Shown here piece after piece: positions 1 through 9,362 of a DNA stretch of 64,000 bases. How positions within the stretch are numbered: position 1 is the stretch's first letter; the number at the start of each line of letters is the position of its first letter. The position numbers and the translations under genes are program-made. Under the pieces are notes generated by a model. It saw nothing but the letters and a program-made list of their open reading frames with translations, did no database searches and was not told where the DNA came from. Source of the DNA: Bacteroidaceae bacterium (GTDB lineage: Bacteria; Bacteroidota; Bacteroidia; Bacteroidales; Bacteroidaceae); assembly GCA_017483765.1 (NCBI GenBank), contig JAFUVE010000087.1, forward strand, positions 39,209-103,208. The letters are read 5' to 3'.

Positions 1-2305
1 TGTAGTAGAAACCATGGGTGGACAACAGCAGGATGGACGGTGCACGGCCTTCCATGCATAGAAAGGCCTCTTCAGTGCCTTCCTTTCCGGACTTCACCTC
101 TACGTCGAAGCCGGCTTTCCTCATGAGTGTGGCCACAGCCGTCGTCTCCGCTTTCGCCCCCTTCATTTCTTTCCACGGAGTGTTGCCTCTGACTTCGCCT
201 CCTCGTATTCGGAAGTGTTGTGGCACATCATGTTTCTGCGCCTTTTCTCTCATCTCGTCAGAAGTCATGTCGTAGGTGAGACCTCCGAAAATCGTCAAGC
301 GCCGTTTTTTCTCGTTTCTGACGGTGATGGCATCATGCAGCCGTGCTATTTCTCTAGCCGACGACAGTCGTACAAAATGGTAGTGGTCGGCCAGCAGGCT
401 TCCGTCGGGTAGCATGAGGTTCTCGATAGCCACAATGTGCAGTATTCCGCTAGGCACGTAATACACGGTGGATCCTTCCTTGACGTAATGGCTTATCGGT
501 TTCCAGATCCGCTGCGCGAGTTTCGTGCTGATCTCTTTTTTGTAAGCGGAGTGGGGTGGACTGTCCGTTCCGAATAGCTCCAGCAGAATGCTGTCGGTGA
601 GGCATAGGTGTAGTTCTGGGTCTTCCTTTCCGCTTTTCACCACATACATGTAATAATCCCGTTTGCCTGGTCTGGGTATGATGTCTATGAAGTCGAGCAG
701 GATGTCTCCTGTGTTTAATGCCTCCTGAATCTGTTCATATCCAATTTGTTGAAAGCTGTCGTACCCCGACAGGCTGATGTCGGGTGTGAGCTGCTGGTCT
801 AATTGATGAATCCGCCGGTTGACGTTGCTGATTTCCTCTTTGTTGGCCTCGAAGTCTCGGTTGAGGTTCTTCAGCTGTTGTTGCAGAGCTTCCATCTCAG
901 AAAGTCTGGCCTTGAGCTTGCTGTCTTGTTTGCTGTGTAGGAATTCGGAAAGCGACCGTTCCATTTGCATCATCAGGTTCTTCTCCAGCAGGTGAGCCTC
1001 ATAGCTCCTCCGAGTGAAGGCGTCGTTTGTCATGCCGGCGTACCATGCGTATTCAGTCATACCGATGATGGGCATATAGCAGGCTTGCCAGAAATAGTTC
1101 CGTTCTTCCACCGACAGGTATTTCAGGTTGGTTTCGAACATGTCGCTGATGATGTCGTATGCCTTTGTGTAATAGCCGGCCCCCTCCTGATGTTTTCCGC
1201 AGTGCAGCGATATGTTGGCGAGGAAATACAGCTGCATGGCGTATTCGCTGGAATGTTCGCCGTATTGCAGCTTGCAGTATTCTGCACATCTGTGGTATGC
1301 CTCCTTTGCTTCCTCCGGGTGGTCAGCTCTGAAGAGAACGTGCGCCAAGTTGTGTACGGCATTGTAGTAATGCTGTTCGGAAAGCACCTGTGTCGAGTCG
1401 GCTATGGCCAAGACCTGCTTGAGGTCGTTGCACGCTTCCTCTCTTCTGCCGAATGCGTCATCGGCTTTGGACTTCATGTCGTAGTATAGAATCCAGTCGG
1501 CAGGACTTGTGTTGGCTGATGTTGAGAATCCGTCATAAATTTTTCTGAGGTATTTGTATGCGTAGTCTTCATCCTGCATCAGGCTGCCGAGCCACGCATG
1601 GTCGAGACAGGCTCTGCATACCACGATGGTGTCCTTTGAGTATGTCCTGAAGCAGTCCACCATCACGTCGATGCATCGTTTGGCTTTCTCCCATTGGCGT
1701 GTGCGGAAGTAGAAGGCTTTGAGGTTACCGTACACTTTGGGAATGTTGGGCAGCCGTTCCTGCCAACTCATTTGCTGCAGGCCTTTCTCTGCCTCCAGGA
1801 GGTATTGCTCGGTGAGTTCGAAGTTTTGCTTGCGCTCCGCCTCTTCAGCCAGTTTTGGCAGGATGATCATTCGGAAGCGGACATCGTTGTGCTCACGTCC
1901 GATGGAGTCGGCTTTTGCGGACATGTCCATGGCTGCCGCCATGTCCATTCTCAGTTGGTGTAGCTGTTGTAGCTTCACGTAGACGAGCAGCTCTTGGTCG
2001 GCGGCACCCGTCTGCTTGGTCAGAGGGATCAGTGCCTGCAGGTATTTGATGGCATCTTCTTTATTTCCTAAGTTCATAGCCAGCTCGCTCATTCTCGTGA
2101 GGGCTCCCATCTCCAAGGATACATTCCCCTCGGCCTTTCCCCTGCTGCGAACGTCCTCAAATGCCTGGATGGCTTTTTTGTAGTCGCCCTTGACCGCGTA
2201 TTCGTCTCCTCGCTGAAATGCAGTCTCCTGGGCGCGTACCGTTAGCTGGTATAGCCAGAATGCCAGGACAAATAATAGTTGATATGTCAAATAATTTCTG
2301 GACAT
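1..2305 (-). CDS. TPR-CHAT protein, exported, 3' end beyond the window
   Basis: Reading the minus strand from ATG at 2305 gives about 768 codons without a stop up to the window edge, so the C-terminus is missing. An N-terminal signal peptide (MSRNYLTYQLLFVLAFWLYQ, then LTVRAQ) is followed by helical repeats of tetratricopeptide type (for example KGDYKKAIQAFEDV, GNKEDAIKYLQAL), a coiled coil near residues 500-550, and a CHAT caspase-like domain. CHAT hallmarks seen are VYYVPSGILHIVAIENL, then FVRLSSAREI, and the catalytic-histidine motif LLLSTHGFYY at the very edge. The catalytic cysteine would lie outside. CHAT is a caspase-fold protease family (separase and Craspase relatives). It lies 100 bases downstream of a second caspase-fold gene on the same strand, so co-transcription is likely. 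The signal peptide suggests a periplasmic or outer-membrane place, unlike cytosolic CHAT defence proteases. Confidence 0.85.
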   Translation of the reverse strand, partial: MSRNYLTYQLLFVLAFWLYQLTVRAQETAFQRGDEYAVKGDYKKAIQAFEDVRSRGKAEGNVSLEMGALTRMSELAMNLGNKEDAIKYLQALIPLTKQTGAADQELLVYVKLQQLHQLRMDMAAAMDMSAKADSIGREHNDVRFRMIILPKLAEEAERKQNFELTEQYLLEAEKGLQQMSWQERLPNIPKVYGNLKAFYFRTRQWEKAKRCIDVMVDCFRTYSKDTIVVCRACLDHAWLGSLMQDEDYAYKYLRKIYDGFSTSANTSPADWILYYDMKSKADDAFGRREEACNDLKQVLAIADSTQVLSEQHYYNAVHNLAHVLFRADHPEEAKEAYHRCAEYCKLQYGEHSSEYAMQLYFLANISLHCGKHQEGAGYYTKAYDIISDMFETNLKYLSVEERNYFWQACYMPIIGMTEYAWYAGMTNDAFTRRSYEAHLLEKNLMMQMERSLSEFLHSKQDSKLKARLSEMEALQQQLKNLNRDFEANKEEISNVNRRIHQLDQQLTPDISLSGYDSFQQIGYEQIQEALNTGDILLDFIDIIPRPGKRDYYMYVVKSGKEDPELHLCLTDSILLELFGTDSPPHSAYKKEISTKLAQRIWKPISHYVKEGSTVYYVPSGILHIVAIENLMLPDGSLLADHYHFVRLSSAREIARLHDAITVRNEKKRRLTIFGGLTYDMTSDEMREKAQKHDVPQHFRIRGGEVRGNTPWKEMKGAKAETTAVATLMRKAGFDVEVKSGKEGTEEAFLCMEGRAPSILLLSTHGFYY

Positions 2306-2405
2306 AGATTTTTCGAAGGAGGTTAAAAATGATTTTTTCGTATTGTTTTGTCTATATGTTGCGGAGTAGGGAAGTGGTTTTCTCTGTGTAAAGGGTGAGG
2401 CCTGC

Positions 2406-3257
2406 TTACTTCAGGAGCACGTCTGCCATCGTGTATGTGGCACCTGAATGGTCCAGGTCGGGTGTCTGGGGCAGTTTCGACTGGTGTTGCGACATGAATT
2501 GCTGGATGGCATTTCTGTTCAGACGGCCCTCCCTTGAGAGGACGTAAAGGGCGTACGTGAGTTTTCCTACCTTTGGAGAGCGCATCTCCTCGTTCCGCTC
2601 CATGTCCTTGCACGCACTGAGCATCAGCCATTGCAACGGCTTCTTCTTGATCGGGCGTGGCGTCTGCACGCCTGGAATCACGAACTCGTCGTAAGCACCG
2701 CGAATCGTCACCTCGTCCTCTTCTCCGGATGTGGAGTCGCCGCTGTGGCAGGCATCTGCCACCACGAGCATCCTGCCTCTGCTTCCGATGCGGATGGCTA
2801 TGTCGTTAAGCAGCAGGTTCAGCTCGTCGTCGCTCAGGTGCTTGTCTCCGTGGTCCTGAGGACAGTAGGTGGTATATGCATCGTAGGGAATCCAGCTTTC
2901 GTCCCATCCGTCAGGTTCGTCTCCGTCCACGTCGGTCATTTGCTGCCCGTGTCCGGAGAAATGCACGTACACCACGTCGCCCCTTCTGCACCGCCTGGCC
3001 AGTTTCCGGAGCGCACTGACAATCCCAGCTTTCGTGGCTTCTCGGTTTTTCAGCGTCCTGATGTCCTTGAACCGGCAGCGACGCAGCATCTTCACCACGT
3101 ATTCCACGTCGTTGTCGCCGTGTATCTTCTCCCAGTTGGGATCCATCTGCTCTCCCAGCCCGATGACCAGTGCACGCCGGTTCTGTGCCACAGCCGTGAA
3201 AACTGTGAGCACAAACCCTAAGGTGATCAGCATCATCTTGTGTCGTATTGAATTCAT
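2406..3257 (-). CDS. Exported caspase family (C14, metacaspase-like) peptidase
   Basis: 283 aa. A signal peptide (residues 1-25, cleavage after AVAQ) precedes a caspase p20-like domain. The domain starts with RRALVIGLGEQ, and the catalytic dyad is visible: His103 in VHFSGHGQQ and Cys170 in VVADACHSGDS. An acidic stretch DVDGDEPDGWDE after the His resembles the metacaspase surface loop. The C-terminal ~80 residues (LMLSACKDMERNEEM) still fit the fold. Family members cleave after Arg or Lys, or Asp, in regulated proteolysis; the substrate here is unknown. It precedes the TPR-CHAT gene on the same strand (100 bp gap), and both have signal peptides, so they may form an exported proteolytic pair. 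ATG at 3257 was chosen because it places the signal peptide at the N-terminus; Met8 is an alternative. Confidence 0.85.
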   Translation of the reverse strand: MNSIRHKMMLITLGFVLTVFTAVAQNRRALVIGLGEQMDPNWEKIHGDNDVEYVVKMLRRCRFKDIRTLKNREATKAGIVSALRKLARRCRRGDVVYVHFSGHGQQMTDVDGDEPDGWDESWIPYDAYTTYCPQDHGDKHLSDDELNLLLNDIAIRIGSRGRMLVVADACHSGDSTSGEEDEVTIRGAYDEFVIPGVQTPRPIKKKPLQWLMLSACKDMERNEEMRSPKVGKLTYALYVLSREGRLNRNAIQQFMSQHQSKLPQTPDLDHSGATYTMADVLLK

Positions 3258-3675
3258 TCCCTGAGTCTTTATCTGTTTTTCTTAGGCAAAGTTACGGAAA
3301 ATGATTGAGAAAACGAACAAAATTGCTGCAGAATTGATGGGATTTGCGAAATCTGTCGTGTCTAAAGTAGACGGATTTAGATGGGGCAAATGGGTCGGAT
3401 GGGCGGGATGCCAGACAATCTTAACAAATCAAACAAATCCCTATGGCAAAAAAATATAAAGATTTGACAGATTTGAATAGATTTGTTGTATTTCTGCCCG
3501 ACAGGGCACCCCTTAATATTTTTTGCTGAATAGTTTCATAATCTTTCATTATTCGCCCGTGGAATCTATAATTATTTTAGTTTGATATTTGCTTTTTGAA
3601 ATTATTTTTGTAAATTTGCACCATAGAGTGAAAGAATCTTGTATAATCAAACTTAGATGTAAAAAAATAAAAGTT
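3258..3675. other. Intergenic region with divergent starts
   Basis: 418 bases between two divergent genes. The right half holds the promoter described for the next gene. The left half has short G/A-rich near-repeats (gatttgc, ggatttagatgggg) but no coding signal, tRNA or clear terminator that I can see. Confidence 0.5.
3588..3618 (+). promoter_or_regulatory. Bacteroidota-type promoter
   Basis: A -33 box TTTG at 3588-3591 and a -7 box TAAATTTG at 3611-3618 are separated by exactly 19 bases, matching the Bacteroidota housekeeping consensus. A transcript would start near 3625, about 50 bases before the ATG at 3676. This rules out the upstream ATG at 3589, which sits inside the -33 box. Confidence 0.75.
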
Positions 3676-6600
3676 ATGAACAAAGAAATACAGAAACACA
3701 TCTCGTTACTCTCCTTCATTGTGATTTTATGGATGACGGCAGGGAATGCATTCGCTGTTGATATTGTCAAAGTACAGGACGAGGTGAAAGTGAGCACACT
3801 GCCGAAGAATGCATATGTGATCATGACAGGCAATACAACCTTGGTGGTGGATGAGAATCACACATTGAAAAGATTGGTAGGGGGGCATTCGCTTACAATC
3901 AAAGGCGACAAGGACAAAACGCTCAAGGTGACAAGTGAGGGAACACACGTATTTATGGATTACGCTAGGTCAGAAGGACAGTGCATTATGTGTGATAATC
4001 TTACGATTGATGCCAATGTGATAGCAAAATGCACAAGTCGGAATGAGAATGGGTGGTCGACTTATCGTGACATCGAGGTTAAAAAAGAGTGTGTGTTGCT
4101 GGGAGGAAAGCTGGAATCGGTTGGAGTCGGACAAGATGGAAACCTGACAGCCCATACGCTGAGGATAAAAGGTGGAGAGCTGGTTGGGAAGACTGGTGAG
4201 TGGGGGCATAACAGCGTCTCTTGCCCGTATTTTTATATGGAAGGCGGAAGTCTGGTTGCCCAGAACGCAAAAGATGCTGATGTGGCAGCGATGTCTGTCA
4301 TGGAGGCTTATATCAGTGGAGGAGATATAAAGCTGAAAGGCGGAGGTTTTTATTCTGCGAGGAAGCTACAAGTGGATGGCGGAACATTCACAGTTGAAGG
4401 TATACTGGGAATAAGGGTGAAGAATATGATAATGAACGGAGGAAAAGTGGATGTCAACTCATCGCGACCGATTTTCTGTGATGACATTCTTATCACGAGA
4501 GGGGGTATCATCCATGCTGTATCCAGTTCAAATAGCAGGTGCAATCAGGCCATCTATGCCAAAAGCTTGTTTATTGATGGTGGGACAATTTACGCCAAGG
4601 GTAAGGAATATGGTGTCGAGTTTGTAGAAGATTTGAGGGTTTCGGCTGGAACTTCAACTTTTGAGGGACCGCAGCAGGCTATCTACACAATAAAGGGCTT
4701 GATGGATGTCATCGACAACTTTATCATAGCTCCAAAGAACGGCCGCGTAAGTGACGACAACACCGTCGTGGACGAAAATGGTTATCCGGCGACTTACGTC
4801 CTGATGAGTGTTCCGCCTCTCTCCGGATCTGTCAACAAAAGTTCTTTGCCAGCATATCCCGGTACTCAGTTGTCGTATTCGCTGTCAGGAATGGTTTCGC
4901 AAATAGCGGAGGGACGTCTGTTTTTCTTCTGGCAGGAGAGTGCTGACGGTGAGACGGGATGGACAGACATTGAAGGGGCGGAAAGCAAGTTCTATACGGT
5001 GAAGACTTCCGATGTGGGTAAATACTTACGTGTGAGGATTTTGGCAAGTGGAACGATGGGGGTTGTTTACAGCTCGCCATGGAAAGCAGAGAAATGGAAA
5101 TGCACTGCCAGTGTGGTGCAACCTGAACTCCGGGTGTATGCAGGCCAGGTTAGAGTCACGAATCCACAAGCCGGTCAGGAATATTTGATTTACAGTTCAA
5201 AAAAGACTGTCTCCCAGCTGACAGAGCAAGAATGGGCGAAAAGTGTGACACTCAATTCTTCCATTCAGACGGAATTGAATCTTGGCGGAACTGCCAACAC
5301 AGTGAATTATGTGTACACACGGGTGAAGGCTACTGAGGGAACTCTTGCCGGCACCGATGTCGCCTCGGCAAGTATTTATCTGGGAACTGCCACTGCGGTG
5401 CAGGCCATAAGTCTGAACATACGTAAAGTCTTTGAGAATGCCAGCCGGCCATATTATCTTGAGGTGGAACGCGATGATATTGGTGCTTATTATCTCTTGT
5501 CAGGTTCTGTTTACAGGGTGGATGTCACGCCGACTCCCGCCAACGTCACATTTCAGGGTGTACGTGGCAGCAGCTGGCTGATTGGAGGGACTGCTCGTGT
5601 CACACAGTACGGTGGGTTCTATGCCGACCGCGCTTGCACGACGCTTATCTCTTCAGACGAATACTACAATACGGTGTTTTTCAAACCTCAGGACGGAACC
5701 GCCATCAACTACAAGGAGTTGCGTGTGGAATTCACGAGAGGCTACAATGACGTGGTGTCCGACGCATGCCTGGTGAATATCGGCACTTCCAAGGAGTATT
5801 ACAAGCTGGAGAACGTGCGTATGGAGAATGTGCTTGTTGTAGTGGGTGAGAAGGTGGAAGGTGTGAAGGCGATATTGCGGCCGGATAAGGCCAGCATGAC
5901 CTCCTTCACTGCCTCCCTGAAGGAAGGTGAAGGCACTGCGCCGGTTATCTCGTTCGATAAGGAGAACCAGTCCTTCAGCGTCGATGCTTCCAATGCATCA
6001 ATAGGTACATACATTTACAATGTGTTGGTGAATGGTTCTGTGTCTGCCACGCTGACTGTTAAGGTGACGGCACCGATGGTGCAGGAGGTGTATATGCTTC
6101 CTGAGGCCGTGACGCTCGAACGTGGCGAGAGTGTAAAGCCGGAACTGGTGATATTACCAGCCAACGCCGTGCCGGAGTCGACGATATGGATTTGGATGGG
6201 CACAGCCAATGTGGACAGGGCTGATGACGGAACGATTACCGTCAGGCCGGATTCTCCACGTGGCACGTACTCTGCGGTTGCGGTCGTCGACCACAATTTG
6301 AGCGCAAGCTGTCTGATTACGGTTCCGGGTAAGGATTCGGAGCTGTCGTTCAGTGAACATGTCGTCCATGCACAGAAAGACAAGACCTTCACTCAGCCGG
6401 CTTTGCTCAACCCGCACAGCCTGCCTGTGACTTATTCCAGCGAGGATGAGACTGTTGCAACAGTGGACGGCAAGACGGGGACTGTGAAAATCCTGGCGGA
6501 TGGTGCCACCCGCATCAAGGCCTCTTTCGCGGGCGATGATGAGTACGAGCCGGATGAAGACAGCTATGTGCTGATTGTTGGTGACGGACTTCGAGGCGAC

Positions 6601-6756
6601 GTGAACGAGGACGGTAAAGTTGATATCAGCGATATCGTGGCGGTCATCAATCACATTGCGGGCGTCAGCTCCTGGGTCAGGGCAGATGTGAATGTGGACA
6701 AGGCCGTGGATATCAGCGATATCGTCGCAATCATCAACATCATCGCTGGAAGCTGA
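3676..6756 (+). CDS. Large exported surface protein with paired dockerin-like tail
   Basis: 1026 aa from ATG 3676. An N-terminal signal peptide ends near GNAFA. The first ~350 residues are short Gly-rich beta-strand repeats of the kind GGSLVAQNAK / GGDIKLKGGG / GGTFTVEG, suggesting a beta-helix. Ig-like segments follow, including a Big2-like part (VTLERGESVKPELVILPAN, later TYSSEDETVATVDGKTG). The C-terminus holds two dockerin-type repeats, GDVNEDGKVDISDIVAVINH and a second copy ending DISDIVAIINIIAGS. A paralogue of similar architecture is at 46677-50387 (shared blocks NPQAGQEYLIYSSKK / NPQAAQEYIIFNTKK and NYVYTRVK). No enzymatic motif is visible; adhesion or glycan binding is a guess. Confidence 0.8.
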   Translation: MNKEIQKHISLLSFIVILWMTAGNAFAVDIVKVQDEVKVSTLPKNAYVIMTGNTTLVVDENHTLKRLVGGHSLTIKGDKDKTLKVTSEGTHVFMDYARSEGQCIMCDNLTIDANVIAKCTSRNENGWSTYRDIEVKKECVLLGGKLESVGVGQDGNLTAHTLRIKGGELVGKTGEWGHNSVSCPYFYMEGGSLVAQNAKDADVAAMSVMEAYISGGDIKLKGGGFYSARKLQVDGGTFTVEGILGIRVKNMIMNGGKVDVNSSRPIFCDDILITRGGIIHAVSSSNSRCNQAIYAKSLFIDGGTIYAKGKEYGVEFVEDLRVSAGTSTFEGPQQAIYTIKGLMDVIDNFIIAPKNGRVSDDNTVVDENGYPATYVLMSVPPLSGSVNKSSLPAYPGTQLSYSLSGMVSQIAEGRLFFFWQESADGETGWTDIEGAESKFYTVKTSDVGKYLRVRILASGTMGVVYSSPWKAEKWKCTASVVQPELRVYAGQVRVTNPQAGQEYLIYSSKKTVSQLTEQEWAKSVTLNSSIQTELNLGGTANTVNYVYTRVKATEGTLAGTDVASASIYLGTATAVQAISLNIRKVFENASRPYYLEVERDDIGAYYLLSGSVYRVDVTPTPANVTFQGVRGSSWLIGGTARVTQYGGFYADRACTTLISSDEYYNTVFFKPQDGTAINYKELRVEFTRGYNDVVSDACLVNIGTSKEYYKLENVRMENVLVVVGEKVEGVKAILRPDKASMTSFTASLKEGEGTAPVISFDKENQSFSVDASNASIGTYIYNVLVNGSVSATLTVKVTAPMVQEVYMLPEAVTLERGESVKPELVILPANAVPESTIWIWMGTANVDRADDGTITVRPDSPRGTYSAVAVVDHNLSASCLITVPGKDSELSFSEHVVHAQKDKTFTQPALLNPHSLPVTYSSEDETVATVDGKTGTVKILADGATRIKASFAGDDEYEPDEDSYVLIVGDGLRGDVNEDGKVDISDIVAVINHIAGVSSWVRADVNVDKAVDISDIVAIINIIAGS

Positions 6757-7160
6757 TACTAAGTCTCATCTGTATTGCGGGTGTTTTTCTTTTAACATGA
6801 ATTTCCGAATTTGTCAGATGATCAGAGTCATACTTGTTTGAACTCTGACATGACAAAGAGGAAATCATGAAATAATATCCACGAATTACCACGAATGATT
6901 CATGGATTATTTTTTAAGAAAGAAAATTGTTAGAAAATTAAAAGAAAATTTTAATCAGGAAAGTTTGTTTTGAAGTTAAATGATGAATCAAGAATTTGAC
7001 GATTATTAGTGTTGATTATAAACAATTTGAGAATTAGAGAATTGTTTTAGTATTGATTATCAAGAATTTGAGAATTAGAGAATTATTTGGTTCAACCGAC
7101 ATCTCGAGTGATACGGTAGTCGTGTAGTGCATAGAGACTATGCCTAAATATCTGGGCGTG
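6757..7160. repeat. AT-rich intergenic region with short GAGAATT-type repeats
   Basis: Holds two adjacent copies of a motif close to AATTTGAGAATTAGAGAATT (7024-7045 and 7063-7085) plus a short inverted segment around 6828-6850 (agtcatacttgtttgaactc). The same GAATT motif recurs at 9856-9873 and twice at 24591-24646. No coding signal seen. Confidence 0.5.
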
Positions 7161-7964
7161 TCACTCATACGTATCAAGATAGAGTCCGTCGAAGCTGTTG
7201 TAGTCAAATTTAGTTTTGTACATCGTGCTGTCGAGCGGTATGCGCAGGTTTTGTTTGCCTCCAGAGTTGACGCCTTCCGCATGGTCGCTCCACACGTACC
7301 ACTGGCTTCTGGGCTCTTTACTGATCAACTCTCCGTTCAGGTTCATCAGCCAGGCACGTTGGTCATTTGTGATTTCGTCGTAGATTTCTTTAAATCCGAT
7401 GATATAACGGTATAAATCACCACGTACTTCCGTGTTTTCTGTAATCAAGTCGGAATATTCGTCAAATCCATGCTCGTTGTATTCAAGGTTAAGATACTTG
7501 TATCCGGCAGCGAACGGCACGACAATGTTTCCTCTTGCGTCGCAAAGCTCGACTGCATCGGTTTCTTTTTTTTCTGCTATCCAATAGACGAAGTGTTCCT
7601 CCGAATAGCTGTAGTCGTGCGTGGCTTCCACGCTGCAGTATTGCCTGTCTGTCGGGATGATTATGTTGCCCGTGTTGCTGTAGGTTCCCTGACAACCATT
7701 CTTCTCCACGATGAAATAATGGAATATAAAATCGCGGCTCAGTTTCTCGATGTCGGTGTTGTAATACTCTACCTTGTCGAATTCAATCGGGATGATTTCT
7801 TTTCCCGTTGAGTCAGCAGCTCCGTAAAGGCTGTCTCGCTGCAGGAGAGTCCATCGGAAGCCGTCGTCGCCGCGTTGGTTTGTGGTGGCCGGCTGTTTTT
7901 TACAGGCTGTGCATGCCAGCATTGCCATGGCTGCCGTAAATAATAGTTGTCTTGATGTTTTCAT
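7161..7964 (-). CDS. Putative lipoprotein with WG-like repeats
   Basis: 267 aa. The N-terminus MKTSRQLLFTAAMAMLACTACKK is a lipoprotein-type signal with two candidate cysteines followed by Lys-Lys. The mature part has degenerate WG-type repeats: YGAADSTGKEIIPIEFDKVE, then GTYSNTGNIIIPTDRQY, then ELCDARGNIVVPFAAGYKY, and finally LMNLNGELIS, each pairing a G/A-x-x-N/D-x-x-G with I-I/V-P. WG-repeat lipoproteins are common in Bacteroidota and their function is largely unknown. It may be co-transcribed with a small ORF ending 13 bases upstream. Confidence 0.65.
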   Translation of the reverse strand: MKTSRQLLFTAAMAMLACTACKKQPATTNQRGDDGFRWTLLQRDSLYGAADSTGKEIIPIEFDKVEYYNTDIEKLSRDFIFHYFIVEKNGCQGTYSNTGNIIIPTDRQYCSVEATHDYSYSEEHFVYWIAEKKETDAVELCDARGNIVVPFAAGYKYLNLEYNEHGFDEYSDLITENTEVRGDLYRYIIGFKEIYDEITNDQRAWLMNLNGELISKEPRSQWYVWSDHAEGVNSGGKQNLRIPLDSTMYKTKFDYNSFDGLYLDTYE

Positions 7965-7977
7965 ACTTCAAATATTT

Positions 7978-8217
7978 TTACTTTCTTATTAATTTGTAAT
8001 TCTTCTGGGCTTCTTTCTTCGTAATATGCCATTTGCAATAATCCCAGTCCCATGCACACAGTTTCTTTGCTCTTGGAAGACAGTTCTCCCCGCTGTGAAG
8101 AGTTCTTTTTGCGACTCTGCGATTGTATCGATTGGCAAGTGTTCTCCCATGTTTCCAAGACCAACGTGTGTCGCAAGCATATTTGATAATTGTATGCTTT
8201 CTTATAGATCTACTCAC
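7978..8217 (-). CDS. Possible small basic protein, GTG start
   Basis: 79 aa in one open frame with a GTG start (an in-frame stop lies two codons upstream and no ATG is available). It is rich in Arg, Lys and Trp: TRWSWKHGRTLANRYNRR and AWDWDYCKWHITKKEA. The non-random Trp/Arg pattern suggests a real conserved hypothetical protein or its remnant. It ends 13 bases before the lipoprotein start. Two other frames over the same bases are also open, which lowers confidence. Confidence 0.35.
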   Translation of the reverse strand: MSRSIRKHTIIKYACDTRWSWKHGRTLANRYNRRVAKRTLHSGENCLPRAKKLCAWDWDYCKWHITKKEAQKNYKLIRK

Positions 8218-8390
8218 GATATATTACTGAATTTTAGAATGTTGTCATTTTTCTCGATTTCAGCGACTATCCAGTAATTATAGAGAGGTAAAGGGACATG
8301 AATCTATCGTGAATTTGGTCAAGAATCTCTAGTTCTATAATTCCTGATGATAATATCCGTTGACCGTGAATTGGGGAATTGTTATTTGGG

Positions 8391-8558
8391 TATTTCAGGA
8401 ATATGTGTGGAAGAAGATCCTATATCATTGTTTGACCGTGCTTCGCCGGTCAGATGTGCGGGCGAGACGCCCACTATCCCAGCCGATGTCCTGTCGGAAT
8501 GAAAAAGGGGACAGCAGATGACAATAAAATTAATCACCACACGAAATCCTGAATAACC
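8391..8558 (+). mobile_element. TIR-bounded ~170 bp palindromic element, copy 1
   Basis: The left end TATTTCAGGAATATGTGTGG is inverted at the right end as CCACACGAAATCCTGAATA. The core contains hairpins GACCG(8434-8438)/CGGTC(8447-8451) and GGGCG(8460-8464)/CGCCC(8468-8472). Near-identical copies lie at 9672-9843 and 32153-32325, all in the same orientation. It has no coding capacity, so it resembles a MITE or large REP-type element. The 90 bases up to the PIN gene and the region 8218-8390 hold nothing else I recognise. Confidence 0.7.
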
Positions 8559-8647
8559 ATTTTTTTTATAGAGGAAAAAAGTGGACAAGAATTATGGATT
8601 TTGAAAAGTCTTGTCCAGTAAAATGGTGGAATTTAAGTGGTAGTGGG

Positions 8648-9094
8648 TTATAGGTGTTTAGCTACGAACTCAGTTGGAGACAGAATTTCTATGGTTGATG
8701 TGTCAGCACCTCTGTAGTCGCGAAGATTGATGGTGACGAGTGTGTCGCACTTAGCCTGTATGGCGCATTGATATTGGAAACTGTCCTCAATGTCATCAAA
8801 CGCTGTGTCGTTGATGCCTGTGACAAGATGTTTATGGCTGATGCCAAGAGCTGTAACAATTGAGAGAATGGTGTTGAGTGTGTCTCGCAGGCGCTTGGTC
8901 TGTTCAGGACGGTGGATTCCTTGTCTTTTTAGCTCCATGCGGATGATATATGACAATGTGTAGACGCATCCCACAGATACGAATGCGCGTAAGTTTCCGT
9001 CTTCAATGGCACTGAGTATTTGACTAACAGCTTGGTACTCTCGCCGTTGCTCTATGTATTCAATAAAGATGTTGGTGTCCAGAAAGACCTTCAT
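8648..9094 (-). CDS. PIN-domain toxin (VapC-like ribonuclease)
   Basis: 148 aa. The PIN N-terminus MKVFLDTNIFIEYIE carries the first metal-binding Asp (Asp6), followed by acidic residues in the middle and the C-terminal block FDDIEDSFQYQCAIQAKCDT then LVTINLRDY, which supplies further acidic metal ligands. PIN toxins cleave RNA, often tRNA or rRNA. The partner antitoxin is encoded 12 bases upstream on the same strand and shares a promoter with it. Length and motif order fit an intact type II toxin. Confidence 0.85.
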   Translation of the reverse strand: MKVFLDTNIFIEYIEQRREYQAVSQILSAIEDGNLRAFVSVGCVYTLSYIIRMELKRQGIHRPEQTKRLRDTLNTILSIVTALGISHKHLVTGINDTAFDDIEDSFQYQCAIQAKCDTLVTINLRDYRGADTSTIEILSPTEFVAKHL

Positions 9095-9106
9095 GTGCGT
9101 GTCGGA

Positions 9107-9343
9107 TTAGATATCGTACTTCTCAGAGATGTATTGCTCTATAAGTTCCGTCTGAGTTGCGTCGCTCTTGAACATGCCACAGAGAGCTTCGTGGCGATAC
9201 TTTGGTTTCGCTTTTTTTTCTTTTTGCTGTTTTTCCTGCAGCTTCATGTCCTTTTCCAATTGCTGTAGCCTGTTCCACCTGCTGGTGCTCATGCGTACAG
9301 TGACGGTATGTGGTGTTCGTTCAATAATTGCGGCCATAATCAT
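9107..9343 (-). CDS. Antitoxin partner of the PIN toxin
   Basis: 78 aa, or 76 aa from the internal ATG at 9337. An N-terminal basic beta/helix segment (TVTVRMSTSRWNRLQQLEKD) could bind DNA as a ribbon-helix-helix-like element. A Lys/Glu-rich coiled region (QEKQQKEKKAKPKYRHEA) and an acidic C-terminus that could wrap the toxin follow. It is first in a two-gene unit with the toxin 12 bases downstream, the usual antitoxin-first order. The assignment rests mainly on context and size. Confidence 0.75.
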   Translation of the reverse strand: MIMAAIIERTPHTVTVRMSTSRWNRLQQLEKDMKLQEKQQKEKKAKPKYRHEALCGMFKSDATQTELIEQYISEKYDI

Positions 9344-9362
9344 TAAAGTTTCGTTACGGGTG

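Noticed and set aside
3589-3675. Longer start of the 3676-6756 protein
   Set aside because: ATG 3589 lies inside the -33 promoter box, and the signal peptide begins at 3676.
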